64,000 bases of DNA from a bacterium 0.1xD8-71 (GCA_003612405.1 RAYR01000016.1:1-64000), one strand, 5' to 3'; counted from the stretch's first letter, positions 33,835 to 42,420 are shown. Numbers and translations: made by a program. The notes: generated from the letters alone by a model not told the origin.

Positions 33835-33868
33835 CAGAGGGGCGGCAATTTTATATTGTCGCCCTCTG
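33835..33868 (-). terminator. Hairpin at end of radical SAM gene
   Basis: CAGAGGG and CCCTCTG frame an imperfect stem (GGCGGCAAT/ATTGTCGCC) overlapping the radical SAM stop codon. A similar stem with GGGGCGATAGC lies upstream of the same gene at 34775-34805. Confidence 0.5.
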
Positions 33869-34711
33869 ATTGTCTTTAGCGTTTGACTGCTTTTTTTCTG
33901 CAACAAGTAAACTATGATAAAAATAATTTGTATACTTGATATTTTTTTGAGCGCAATAACTATCTATATCAGCGGATAATTGTTTCCAATATTCCATGTT
34001 CTTATTGTTATATATGTCTTTATAACCACTTAAATATTGTGGGTATTTTTCAGAAACGTATTGAAAAATATCCTGTTTGTAATTCCCACGAAGATTCAAA
34101 TTCTCGAACCAATATTCACATACAAACGCTGCTGTTGCTTCAATGATTTTTTTAAAATCTGTTATATACGGAAATATGGGTGACATAAATAAAACTGTAT
34201 AAATACCCTGTTTATGTAATTCCTTTAATGCTGTAATCCGCTGTGTAATGCTGCTGGCGTTATCCATATCACTTTGAAAATCGTTATCTAAAGTGTTAAT
34301 AGAAATTGCAACTACTAAATTTTTCAGCTCTGTTAATATATCAAGATCTCTTAGTATCAAATCAGACTTTGTGGAAATAGTAATCAAACAATCCGCTTTC
34401 TTTAGCTGCTTTAAAACATTTCTTGTCACTTGATATTTTGCTTCAAAAGGATTATAACAATCCGTTACAGAAGAAATAAATACAGATTTTTGATACAGCT
34501 TTTTTACACTAATTGTTTTATCACAACGCTTTATATCTATAAAATTTCCCCATTCTTCTGTATGTCCTGTAAATCGTTTCATAAAACGGGCATAGCAGTA
34601 TTTGCAAGCGTGAGGGCAGCCAACATAAGGATTGATTACATAATCACTGGCTGGTAAATTCGATTTTGTAATCAAGTCTTTTGTAACAATTTCTTTTTCT
34701 ATTATGCTCAA
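33851..34711 (-). CDS. Radical SAM protein (SplB-like fold, mobile-element type)
   Basis: A 286-residue radical SAM protein. The 4Fe-4S cysteines are Cys32, Cys36 and Cys39 in GCPHACKYCYARFMK, followed by FISSVTDCYNPFEAKYQVTR and ITISTKSDLILRDLDIL typical of the SPL-like group. The start is TTG at 34711 with GGAGGTGA upstream. Related proteins travel on conjugative elements, sometimes in pairs; no partner is seen here. The reaction is unknown. Confidence 0.82.
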   Translation of the reverse strand: MSIIEKEIVTKDLITKSNLPASDYVINPYVGCPHACKYCYARFMKRFTGHTEEWGNFIDIKRCDKTISVKKLYQKSVFISSVTDCYNPFEAKYQVTRNVLKQLKKADCLITISTKSDLILRDLDILTELKNLVVAISINTLDNDFQSDMDNASSITQRITALKELHKQGIYTVLFMSPIFPYITDFKKIIEATAAFVCEYWFENLNLRGNYKQDIFQYVSEKYPQYLSGYKDIYNNKNMEYWKQLSADIDSYCAQKNIKYTNYFYHSLLVAEKKQSNAKDNQRATI

Positions 34712-34774
34712 GATAAATCACCTCCATAAAACAAACAGAAATATACATTTTTATTAATTGCCTATTATATTCAA

Positions 34775-34805
34775 AAGGGCGGTAGCACTTTAAGCTATCG
34801 CCCCT
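34775..34805 (-). terminator. Hairpin upstream of radical SAM gene
   Basis: AAGGGCGGTAGC pairs with GCTATCGCCCCT, followed by TTTTGAATA on the minus strand. It lies about 100 bp past the flavin reductase gene, so it probably ends that transcript. Confidence 0.5.
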
Positions 34806-34902
34806 CTGAATTATCAGCCTAAAATTGAATAGGCTGTCCACAATGGTGCTTATAACTTTTGTTTTCCGTTGATTGATTTGTCTACTTTTTTGTTACACTA
34901 AT

Positions 34903-35406
34903 TTATTTTTCCTGTGCCGGAGCAACTTTCGCATAACCGTCCCATGCAAATAATGCGTCTTTTGATTCATCTGCAACGATTTTCTCAATGTTGCAAAGAT
35001 ACAAGTAATGGTCGCCGGATTCCATAGTTTGTGCAAGGGATACCACAAAGGCAACTCGTGTATCCTCTGGAATTTGAATATTGCTTCCCTCAATATTTTG
35101 TAACACAATCGGTGTTTCTTTCAGCTTGTCCTGCTCGTTGCCGCTGAAAGAACCATATGCCATTACTGCATTGTTTAAGCTGACACCCGGAGCAGCAAAA
35201 ACCGCTTTTCCTGTCCGGCGAATGTTACTGCCGGAATTAGATTCTTTTCCCATTGCAAATGCAAGCATAGGCGGGTTATAAGATGAGTACATAAAGAACG
35301 ATACCGGAGCCATATTAAGGCTTCCATTTTCCTTTGTTGTGCAAAGCAGCATAAGCGGGTCTGGTGAGGTAACTGCTGTTGCCTGTTCAATGTTAATTTC
35401 TTTCAT
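34903..35406 (-). CDS. Flavin reductase-like FMN-binding protein
   Basis: A 167-residue FMN-binding split-barrel protein. N-terminal DPLMLLCTTKENGSLNMAPV and MLAFAMGKESNSGSNIRRTG correspond to the flavin-binding strands of flavin reductases and related flavoproteins. It is divergent from an HxlR regulator, a very common pairing, and is probably controlled by it in response to an electrophile or redox signal. Confidence 0.85.
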   Translation of the reverse strand: MKEINIEQATAVTSPDPLMLLCTTKENGSLNMAPVSFFMYSSYNPPMLAFAMGKESNSGSNIRRTGKAVFAAPGVSLNNAVMAYGSFSGNEQDKLKETPIVLQNIEGSNIQIPEDTRVAFVVSLAQTMESGDHYLYLCNIEKIVADESKDALFAWDGYAKVAPAQEK

Positions 35407-35528
35407 GATAAAACTATCCTTTCTTTGATAAAATTTTTGAATTACAGCAGAGCCTTTGTTGACTTTTGCTGATAAGATAATTATACTTAGTTTGAAATGT
35501 TCTTCAAGTACGCAGAATATTCTTACAT

Positions 35529-35546
35529 AGTATGGTAGACCATACT
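35529..35546. promoter_or_regulatory. Candidate HxlR operator
   Basis: AGTATGGTAGACCATACT has perfect 8-bp arms and lies in the divergent region between the flavin reductase and HxlR genes, 51 bp before the regulator ATG. Confidence 0.6.
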
Positions 35547-35596
35547 GTTAAACACATATTTGATATATTCATATCCTAAAGAAAGGACGATTCAGT

Positions 35597-35962
35597 ATGG
35601 ATAAGGATTTAACTTATGACGAATGGACACAAAAAGTTAAAATCGGTATTCTCACCGAAGCTGGTAATTGCCCGGTAACATCTTTAATTATCATGTTACA
35701 AGGCAAATGGAAATTTCAGATTATTTACGAAATGTGTATTAAATCCCCTATACGTTTTGGCGAATTGAGAAAAAACATTGACGGCATTACAAATACAATG
35801 CTCACTTCTTCTTTGCGCGAACTGGAAAAAGACGGGTTGGTATCACGAATACAATTTAACGAAATTCCTCCCCATGTAGAATATTCTCTGACTGATAAAG
35901 GCGCAGCATTATTGCCTGTCTTTTACGCTATGACAAAATGGGGGCTAACCTATATTCCGTAA
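35597..35962 (+). CDS. HxlR-family transcriptional regulator
   Basis: A 121-residue winged-HTH regulator. The family pattern is clear: CPVTSLIIMLQGKWKFQIIY, then FGELRKNIDGITNTMLTSSL and PPHVEYSLTDKG. The cysteine near residue 24 is the position used for redox or electrophile sensing in some HxlR proteins such as HypR and YodB-like proteins. AAAGGA precedes the ATG. It probably regulates the divergent flavin reductase. Confidence 0.88.
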   Translation: MDKDLTYDEWTQKVKIGILTEAGNCPVTSLIIMLQGKWKFQIIYEMCIKSPIRFGELRKNIDGITNTMLTSSLRELEKDGLVSRIQFNEIPPHVEYSLTDKGAALLPVFYAMTKWGLTYIP

Positions 35963-36014
35963 AATAAAAATATGTTTTAAAAGATAAAGAAAAAGAGGGA
36001 TTCCGTAGTAGTCG

Positions 36015-36165
36015 GCATTGTGCCGTAATGTGTATAACTGGCTATCTTATGGAATTGTGGGTAACTCTGTTTGCAGGACGTGGGAAAGCTGCTCTTTGCT
36101 TTTCCATGTGCTGTGAACAGAGTTATCCATGATTCCATAGCCTGTTATGCACATTTCCACAATGC
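36015..36165 (+). repeat. Copy C of 150-nt imperfect inverted repeat
   Basis: This copy has the same sequence core as copy A (GTGTATAACTGGCT, ATGGAAT, GTGGGTAACTCTG and their partners). The 5-nt bulge differs (ATCTT), and GAGTTATCC completes a pair that is mismatched in copy A. The outer stem is GCATTGTG/CACAATGC. It begins 40 bp beyond the stop of the chimeric ORF and has the same strand orientation as the other copies. Confidence 0.8.
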
Positions 36166-36204
36166 GCCCTTGCTTTTCCGGCTCTTGATGTTCAGACGGG
36201 GAGG

Positions 36205-37092
36205 CTATGCGGTTCTCTCTGCTTCCTGTTTTTTCCTGTGGTATGCTTCCCTCCTTGCGGCAAGATAATTCTCATAGCGTTCCACCGCTTCCGGGTTTCC
36301 AGTGGCGGCTTCCTCATACATTTTCTGCCGGGATTTCTTGGTGGCTTCGGAAGCATACGCCCGCTTTTTCGCAAGCTCTGCCGCCGCTGCCGGGTCGGTT
36401 TCGGCTTGCCGTACCAGCTTTTCCCTTGCTATCTTTTTCCGGCTCTTGTGGGCTTCCAGACGTTCCGATTCCTCCGGCGTTAAGGCTTCCCCCTCTTTTT
36501 GGGCGGCGGCAAGCTCTTTGAGCGTCCTTGTCTTTGGCTGTCCGGCTTTCTGCCTTTCGCGCCATGCCTTATGCTGTGCGGCTTTTTTCCGGCGGTATTC
36601 CGCAAGCCGTTCCGTTTCCTCCGACGTAAGCTCTGCCCCGGTCTTTTCCAGTTCCATAAGTTCCTTTATGGATTTTTTCTTAGGCGGCTTGGGCGGCTCT
36701 GTGGCTTTGCGTTTCTCCCGCCATTCCTTTTGCCACTCCCGGTTATGTGCAAGCCGTTTTTCCTCCGCTTCCTGTTCAATATCTTTTGCATTTCCCCAAC
36801 GTGCAGAGCCGTATTCAACGCCTTTGCGGTACTTCTTGGCGTTTTTTCCTTTCATGTAGACGGCAATCCGCAGGATAACCGCCCCGGCAACGCCGATAAG
36901 AAAATCCTGTCCGTTAAGGCTTGGCATGGGATTTTCAAAAGCAGCGGTCACGCCCTCCATGATGTGTAGCAGCTTCCCGGAGAGGTCAGCCCCCGGAGAG
37001 AGCCGGAACGCTTCGCCAATCTTCATAAAGAGCCACACAAAGAGCAGGTACGGCGCATTGAGGATAAGCAGCTTTTTGATGTTTGGTTTCAT
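36205..37092 (-). pseudogene. Chimeric ORF: VirD4 N-terminus fused to Glu/Lys-rich repeat protein
   Basis: Residues 1-106 are the N-terminus of the VirD4/TraG coupling protein (two membrane helices, then YRKGVEYGSARWGNAKDIE). After residue 106 the sequence changes to a highly charged helical region (QEAEEKRLAHNREWQKEWRE) with two related 42-residue repeats, KELMELEKTGAELTSEETER and KELAAAQKEGEALTPEESER. The reading frame stays open to 36205, so a membrane-anchored chimera could be made. It overlaps pcfB by 4 bp, the natural virD4 position. Confidence 0.75.
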
Positions 37093-37565
37093 CTTTCCCG
37101 CCCCCTGTCCTTGTTTTTCTCTTTCTGCCTGCTTTGGTTCATCTGCTTTGCCTTTTCCCGGAAGTTGGCTAACATTTTGCGAATGGACGGCTTTTTCTCT
37201 TTGTTTAGCTGCTTGGCGGCAAACTCCTTAAAGGCTTCCGTCATAACGTCCACGTCCCGCCCTTTGAAAAAGACAAGGTAGCGGGGCGGTTCTTCGCCTT
37301 TTACTTTCTTTAGGCTGTAATCAAGCCCGTATTTCTTGGCAATGGGTTCAAACGCCTTTATGTTAGCGTCCGTGATTTCCATACTGGAAACGCCCGTGTT
37401 CTGCTTCATAAGGTGCTTTAATGTCTGCTTGCCCTTGTATATCTTCGGTGCTTTGTGCTTCTTTGCGTCAAGCAGTTTTTTTATGGCTTTCTGTAAGACT
37501 TCGGCGGTCAGCTTCGCCGTCTTGATTGAGATAGCAACGGTCTTTTCGTTGATCTGCTCCTGCAT
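37089..37565 (-). CDS. PcfB family conjugation protein (DUF3801)
   Basis: A 158-residue basic protein of the PcfB/DUF3801 family: ISIKTAKLTAEVLQKAIKKL near the N-terminus and a basic C-terminal tail. In pCF10 PcfB works with the relaxase and coupling protein to deliver the transfer complex. Its stop overlaps the VirD4 start (ATGA), showing the original operon order. It looks intact although its partner is broken. Confidence 0.8.
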   Translation of the reverse strand: MQEQINEKTVAISIKTAKLTAEVLQKAIKKLLDAKKHKAPKIYKGKQTLKHLMKQNTGVSSMEITDANIKAFEPIAKKYGLDYSLKKVKGEEPPRYLVFFKGRDVDVMTEAFKEFAAKQLNKEKKPSIRKMLANFREKAKQMNQSRQKEKNKDRGRER

Positions 37566-37613
37566 GGGCTGTTGTCCCTCCTTTCTTGGGTCAGTGTAGG
37601 GCAGCCGCCCCGG

Positions 37614-37841
37614 TTATCTGTCATGCACACGCACACGCAAGCCGTCCAGTACGTCTGTCCTGATACCGACAAGATACCATTTCTGCCCGGCACTCATTTC
37701 AATGCGTGTCGGTTTCCATTTGCCGCCTGCGAATACGTCAAAACATTCGCCGCAATGCAAGCCGCCGTTATAGTCGTCCAGTCCAAAGCGAATATCATAG
37801 CGTCCGCTTTCCCTGTCAAAAATCAATGCCCCCTGTTTCAT
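37614..37841 (-). CDS. DUF5348 domain protein
   Basis: A 75-residue protein (MKQGALIFDRESGRYDIRFG... HCGECFDVF) matching DUF5348, a small beta-rich protein encoded beside the initiator gene in Tn1549-like elements. It overlaps the initiator stop by ATGA. Function unknown. Confidence 0.72.
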   Translation of the reverse strand: MKQGALIFDRESGRYDIRFGLDDYNGGLHCGECFDVFAGGKWKPTRIEMSAGQKWYLVGIRTDVLDGLRVRVHDR

Positions 37842-38758
37842 AAGGTGTCGTCCTCCCTTTCCTGTGATAAAAATACGCCGCTTGCCATATCGTGGGCGAC
37901 AAGGGCGGTGTAATAGCTGTCAATGGTGTTTGGTGCGTTAAAAAGAACCGCAAGCAGATACTTCTTGATGTTGCGTATCTTGGTTGTGTTTTGGTGCATA
38001 CAGTCAATCACAAACTGGATATGGCTGCTGTTTAATTTCATAAACTTAGACTTCACAAGCTCGGCGGGGTAGTCGTCCCCGGCAATGCGTATCACTTTGC
38101 GGCGGGTGCAGACGGTTTCAAGCATGAGCGAAACAATCTCGTCAAGCATACCCCTGTCAATGTTTTTGTCCTGTATCAGATAGCGGTATTCGATATTGTC
38201 CTTTATGACTTCCTCATAAGTCCGTACTGCGTCCATGTTTGTGTTGCCGTTTCCTTTCCGTTCCTGCGGCTGTGCCGCTTCCCCTTTGGAAAGGGTGGAA
38301 AGGATAGGAATGGAATGGGTATTTAATAAATCCGTATTTGATAATTCTTTACTTGATAGTTCTTTATTTAATTGCGTTGGATTTTCCTGCATAGGGTTTT
38401 CCAATGTTGGATTTTCCGATATAGGCTTGTCCTGTGTTGGATTTTCCAATGTAGGTTTAGGCGGTACTGGAAATTCATGTATCACATAATCAGCCGCCCC
38501 CAACTGTCCTTTTTCGTTCCGTACTCTTGTACGGGTCACATATCCTGCCCGTTCCAGTTCCCGTATCGCTTCCCGGATAGCGTCTATGCCCTCACGGTTG
38601 ATTTGGGAAAGCCCCTTTAGGGTGTAGTCCCATTCTTCGGGCAGCGATAGCATTTGTGAAAGCAGTCCCTTTGATTTTAGGGAGAGGTCAGCATTGCGTA
38701 GGTGGTGGTTTGACATAACGGTGTAGTCCCTGTTTTTTTCCACTCGGAATACTGCCAT
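37838..38758 (-). CDS. Replication initiator-like HTH protein (DUF6017 type)
   Basis: A 306-residue protein of the ICE RepA/DUF6017 group. It has an N-terminal winged HTH (NHHLRNADLSLKSKGLLSQM, GIDAIREAIRELERAGYV), a linker with repeated NPT(L/Q)ENP units typical of the family, and a C-terminal helical domain. The ATG at 38758 follows GAAAGGGG. It is the first gene of the backbone operon and marks the right end of the island. Confidence 0.82.
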   Translation of the reverse strand: MAVFRVEKNRDYTVMSNHHLRNADLSLKSKGLLSQMLSLPEEWDYTLKGLSQINREGIDAIREAIRELERAGYVTRTRVRNEKGQLGAADYVIHEFPVPPKPTLENPTQDKPISENPTLENPMQENPTQLNKELSSKELSNTDLLNTHSIPILSTLSKGEAAQPQERKGNGNTNMDAVRTYEEVIKDNIEYRYLIQDKNIDRGMLDEIVSLMLETVCTRRKVIRIAGDDYPAELVKSKFMKLNSSHIQFVIDCMHQNTTKIRNIKKYLLAVLFNAPNTIDSYYTALVAHDMASGVFLSQEREDDTL

Positions 38759-38909
38759 GTAATCAGCCCCTTTCATCAGCCCGGACAATGAAAAACGCCC
38801 GTTCCGTGTGGAAAAGGCGTTTATCATGTGGTTATAGGGCTTCGTGTTTAGTTTTCGTGTTTGTTAAAAGCCTTGTTTTATGCGGTGTTGCGGCGGTTGT
38901 CTATAAATA
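38759..38909. other. Right end of the island
   Basis: Non-coding. Homology to the chromosomal ABC gene begins at 38910, so the island/chromosome junction lies just before it. No clear attachment core could be read without the left end. Confidence 0.4.
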
Positions 38910-39860
38910 CTTGCCCCGAATGGTACCGGAAAGACAACGCTGATGCGGATGATGTGTGCCATTTTAGAATCCACATCCGGAGAGGTGTTTTGGGATGGAA
39001 AGGAAGTAACCTCCATGGGTGCTGACTATAGAAATGTATTGGGGTATCTTCCGCAGGATTTCGGATATTATCCGGGCTATACTGCACAGGAATTCTTGAT
39101 GTATATTTCTGCCCTTAAGGGGATACCAAAGAGCATTGCCAGAAAACGAACAGTAGAATTATTGGAAGAAACAGGCCTGGGCGATGTTGCTCATTAGAAA
39201 TTAAAGACTTTTTCCGGCGGCATGAAGCAGAGGGTAGGAATCGCACAGGCATTACTTAATCATCCGGAAATCCTGATCCTGGACGAGCCGACGGCCGGAT
39301 CAGATCCGAAAGAAAGAGTGCGTTTCCGCAATCTGCTTTCCGATTATGCCGGGGATAAAATTGTTACCGGTCTGGCTTTTACAGCGGAATTATTTGCAGT
39401 CATTGCAATTTGTGATATTGTATCGCAGCTTTTCTTTATGGGAACTACAGGATGGGATATGCCGGTGCAGATGCTTAAGCTGACTGCAATTTCACCCATG
39501 AATATGCTACAGGCAGAAATTTATGAATGGACATTTACACTACTTGGAATGGTCGGATTTGCCGGGATTGTCATGCTGATATCTTCGGCCGTAAAAAACA
39601 ACGTACTCGCATTGATTCTTAGTCTTGCAGTTGTATATATCCCAACGGTAATCGATCCGTATCTTCCTTTCGGATTGCAGAAAGCGCTGAGTTTCATTCC
39701 GTTAGTGGGAAGTGGGACTGACATTTTCCGGACATATACGTTTCATATCTTTGGATAATATATCTGGTCGCCATATCTGGTCATTATCGTTCCTGTGCTG
39801 ATTGGTATTGTGTGTATGCCGATTGCCATAAAGAAATGGTCAGGAATGATTAAGGTATAG
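38910..39860 (+). pseudogene. ABC ATPase/permease pseudogene at the junction
   Basis: One plus-strand frame reads APNGTGKTTLMRMMCAIL (Walker A), GYLPQDFGYYPG, an in-frame TAG at 39195, [16 protein letters not shown] and [12 protein letters not shown]. It then jumps directly from the ATPase (DYAGDKIV) into a permease C-terminus ([19 protein letters not shown]). A second in-frame stop at 39756 precedes IWSPYLVIIVPVLIG and the final stop at 39858. So there are two nonsense codons, an internal deletion fusing two genes, and a 5' end removed by the island. Confidence 0.8.
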
Positions 39861-39883
39861 AAAATGTATGAGGAAACAAAAAT

Positions 39884-39908
39884 CCCCGGTGAATTTTTCT
39901 CACCGGGG
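39884..39908 (+). terminator. Hairpin between pseudogene and tRNA
   Basis: CCCCGGTGA (39884-39892) pairs with TCACCGGGG (39900-39908). It could serve either the pseudogene or the convergent tRNA transcript. Confidence 0.6.
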
Positions 39909-39916
39909 TCTCCAAG

Positions 39917-39988
39917 CTGGGCTACAAGGATTCGAACCTTGAAATGACGGAGTCAGAGTCCGTTGCCTTACCGTTTGGCGATAGCCCA
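39917..39988 (-). tRNA. tRNA-Gln (anticodon CTG)
   Basis: The minus strand folds as a 72-nt cloverleaf: acceptor TGGGCTA/TAGCCCA with discriminator G, anticodon stem ACGGA/TCCGT around loop CTCTGAC (anticodon CTG), and the T-arm GGTTCGAATCC. CCA is not encoded. Confidence 0.92.
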
Positions 39989-40007
39989 TCAACAATTAAC
40001 GATTATA

Positions 40008-40042
40008 AAGGAAAAGAGCCTGTTTGGCAAGCCCTTTTCCTT
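40008..40042 (-). terminator. Terminator of glnN
   Basis: AAGGAAAAGAGC (40008-40019) pairs with GCCCTTTTCCTT (40031-40042) with one mismatch. On the minus strand it follows glnN and runs into TTTATAAT. Confidence 0.7.
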
Positions 40043-40082
40043 AAATTTTTGAAAAAAATTTTTCAACGGTTTTCTATGTCTT

Positions 40083-42194
40083 CTAAATTTCAAACATCAG
40101 CTCGCCGTAAGTAGGGATTGGCCAGTATTCTTTATCCACGATCATCTCCAGTTCATCCGCAGGCTGACGAAGCTCTTCCATAATGACCTTAACCGTATCT
40201 TTATAGAAAAATGCCTGTGCTTTCGCATCTTCCATGGCAGAAGCTTCTTTCTCCGCCTTCTCAAGCTTGTGCAGAGCTGCCTGCATAGCCGCCAGCTTCT
40301 CGCCCACTACCATCAGCAGTTCATCCTGGGTCGTCGCATCCGCTCCTGCCATCTTCACGGCATTTACCGTATCCGCAAGAGCCTTGGTATATCTGATGAC
40401 TGCCGGAACAATCTGTTTGCCTGCCATGTCTATCATGGTAAGCGCCTCAATATTAATGGTTTTTGCATAGGTCTCATAGATAATCTCTTCGCGGGATTCC
40501 AGTTCCACTTTTGTAAAGATGCCGAACTTTTCAAACAGTTTCACAGCCTTATCGGTCGTAATCGTACCTGCTGCCTCAATCATGGATTTGATGTTGGGAA
40601 GTCCTCTCCTTTCCGCCTCTTCTACCCATTCCTCAGAGTAGCCGTTACCATTGAAGATAATTCTCTGGTATTTAGTCATATATTCTTTGATCAGATCATG
40701 AATCGCCAGTTCCTTGTCCTCAGCCTTCTCCAGAATATCGGCCGCCTCACAGAAAGCCTCCGCCACAATGGCATTGAGCGTGGTGTTAGGACTTGCAATG
40801 GAATCTGCGGAACCCACCATACGGAACTCAAACTTATTACCGGTGAAAGCAAAAGGTGATGTCCTGTTACGGTCTGTAGCGTCTTTCTGGAAATCCGGCA
40901 GAGTCTTAACGCCCGTTAAGAGGATGCCGCCCTCTTTGACAGAGGTTGCCTCGCCTGTCTCGATCAACTGTCTCACCACATCTTCCAGCTGTTCCCCTAA
41001 GAAAATGGAAATAATCGCCGGCGGTGCCTCGTTGGCACCCAGTCTGTGATCGTTACCCACATCGGATGCAGACTGTCTGAGAAGATCCGCATGGGTATCC
41101 ACTGCTTTCATAATACATGCCAACACCAGAAGGAACTGCACATTTTCGTTGGGTGTATCGCCGGGATCCAACAGGTTCACCCCATTGTCAGTGGTAATCG
41201 ACCAGTTATTGTGTTTACCGGAACCGTTCACACCCGCATAGGGTTTCTCATGCAACAGGCATCTCATGTTGTGGTGTACTGCAACCCGTTTCATGGTCTC
41301 CATAACAATCTGGTTATGATCTACCGCAATATTGGCTGTCTCATATATGGGCGCCAGTTCATGCTGTGCGGGCGCCACTTCGTTATGCTGTGTCTTCGCG
41401 GTCACACCCAGTTTCCACAACTCTTCATTCAGGTCTCTCATATATGCACCGACGCGCTCTCTGATAACGCCAAAATAATGATCCTCCATCTCCTGACCCT
41501 TGGGCGCCGGTGCCCCGAACAAGGTACGGCCCGCAAACATCAGATCAGTTCTCTTCATATATAAATCTTTATCTACCAGGAAGTATTCCTGTTCCGGTCC
41601 CACTGATGCAACCACCTTGGTAGCCTCTGTGTTGCCAAACAATTTCACGATACGAAGCGCCTGGTCACTGAGTGCCTCCATGGAACGTAAAAGAGGAGTC
41701 TTTTTATCCAGCGCCTCTCCTGTATAGGAGCAAAATGCAGTAGGGATACAGAGAATCTTACCGCATCCCGAGTCCTTAATAAATGCAGGGGAAGTAATAT
41801 CCCATGCGGTATATCCTCTGGCCTCGAAGGTTGCCCTTAACCCTCCTGAGGGGAAAGAAGAGGCATCCGGCTCACCCTTGATCAGCTCTTTACCGGAAAA
41901 ATCCGTCATCATCTTACCCGTCTCATCGGGATGTGCCACAAAGGCGTCATGTTTCTCCGCCGTGATACCGGTTAACGGCTGGAACCAATGGGTATAATGA
42001 GTAGCCCCCTTCTCCACGGCCCAGTCCTTCATCGCCTTCGCAACCACATTCGCGGTATCCATTGACAGCTCACCGCCGCGATTCATTACGTTTACCACTT
42101 CTTTGTACACATTCTTCGGCAGACGCTCCTTCATCTTGCCAAGCGTAAATACATCCTGCCCGAAAATCTCTTCCACATTAAATACACCGCTCAT
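40083..42194 (-). CDS. glnN: Glutamine synthetase type III
   Basis: A 703-residue GSIII enzyme making glutamine from glutamate and ammonia with ATP. Visible signatures: FSGKELIKGEPDASSFPSGG, the HNEVAPAQHELAPIYE metal/substrate segment, NGSGKHNNWS and GSADSIASPNTTLNAI. The length fits the type III family (about 700) and not GSI (about 450). The ATG at 42194 with GGAGGAG upstream is chosen over the longer frame from 42272. It is monocistronic between two terminator/promoter regions. Confidence 0.95.
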   Translation of the reverse strand: MSGVFNVEEIFGQDVFTLGKMKERLPKNVYKEVVNVMNRGGELSMDTANVVAKAMKDWAVEKGATHYTHWFQPLTGITAEKHDAFVAHPDETGKMMTDFSGKELIKGEPDASSFPSGGLRATFEARGYTAWDITSPAFIKDSGCGKILCIPTAFCSYTGEALDKKTPLLRSMEALSDQALRIVKLFGNTEATKVVASVGPEQEYFLVDKDLYMKRTDLMFAGRTLFGAPAPKGQEMEDHYFGVIRERVGAYMRDLNEELWKLGVTAKTQHNEVAPAQHELAPIYETANIAVDHNQIVMETMKRVAVHHNMRCLLHEKPYAGVNGSGKHNNWSITTDNGVNLLDPGDTPNENVQFLLVLACIMKAVDTHADLLRQSASDVGNDHRLGANEAPPAIISIFLGEQLEDVVRQLIETGEATSVKEGGILLTGVKTLPDFQKDATDRNRTSPFAFTGNKFEFRMVGSADSIASPNTTLNAIVAEAFCEAADILEKAEDKELAIHDLIKEYMTKYQRIIFNGNGYSEEWVEEAERRGLPNIKSMIEAAGTITTDKAVKLFEKFGIFTKVELESREEIIYETYAKTINIEALTMIDMAGKQIVPAVIRYTKALADTVNAVKMAGADATTQDELLMVVGEKLAAMQAALHKLEKAEKEASAMEDAKAQAFFYKDTVKVIMEELRQPADELEMIVDKEYWPIPTYGELMFEI

Positions 42195-42283
42195 TTTTTC
42201 TCCTCCTCGATAAAAAAATGCTCCAAAAATAAATCTTTTTGGAACATCATTGTTCTGGATACCTGTATACAACCTTTTCTATA

Positions 42284-42312
42284 AAGATACTCTAAAACTT
42301 TTTTAATTGCAA
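42284..42312 (-). promoter_or_regulatory. Candidate glnN promoter
   Basis: TTGCAA (42312-42307) and TATCTT (42289-42284) are 17 bp apart on the minus strand, about 90 bp before the start codon. Confidence 0.4.
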
Positions 42313-42420
42313 TACCCAATTTGCATTTTCGTCTATTTTATAGAAAAATATAAAACTTTGAAAAATCTGTTGTCTAAATTACACAATCCCTGACTTTATC
42401 CCGATTGTCATCCTCCCGTT

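Noticed and set aside
38380-38470. CRISPR-like array of short repeats in the initiator gene
   Set aside because: The repeats are in-frame coding units (NPTLENP-type) of a known linker, with no spacer regularity and no cas genes.
39917-39988. tRNA-Gln as the attachment site of the island
   Set aside because: The tRNA is about 1 kb from the junction, with a chromosomal pseudogene between, and no tRNA fragment was seen at the island end.
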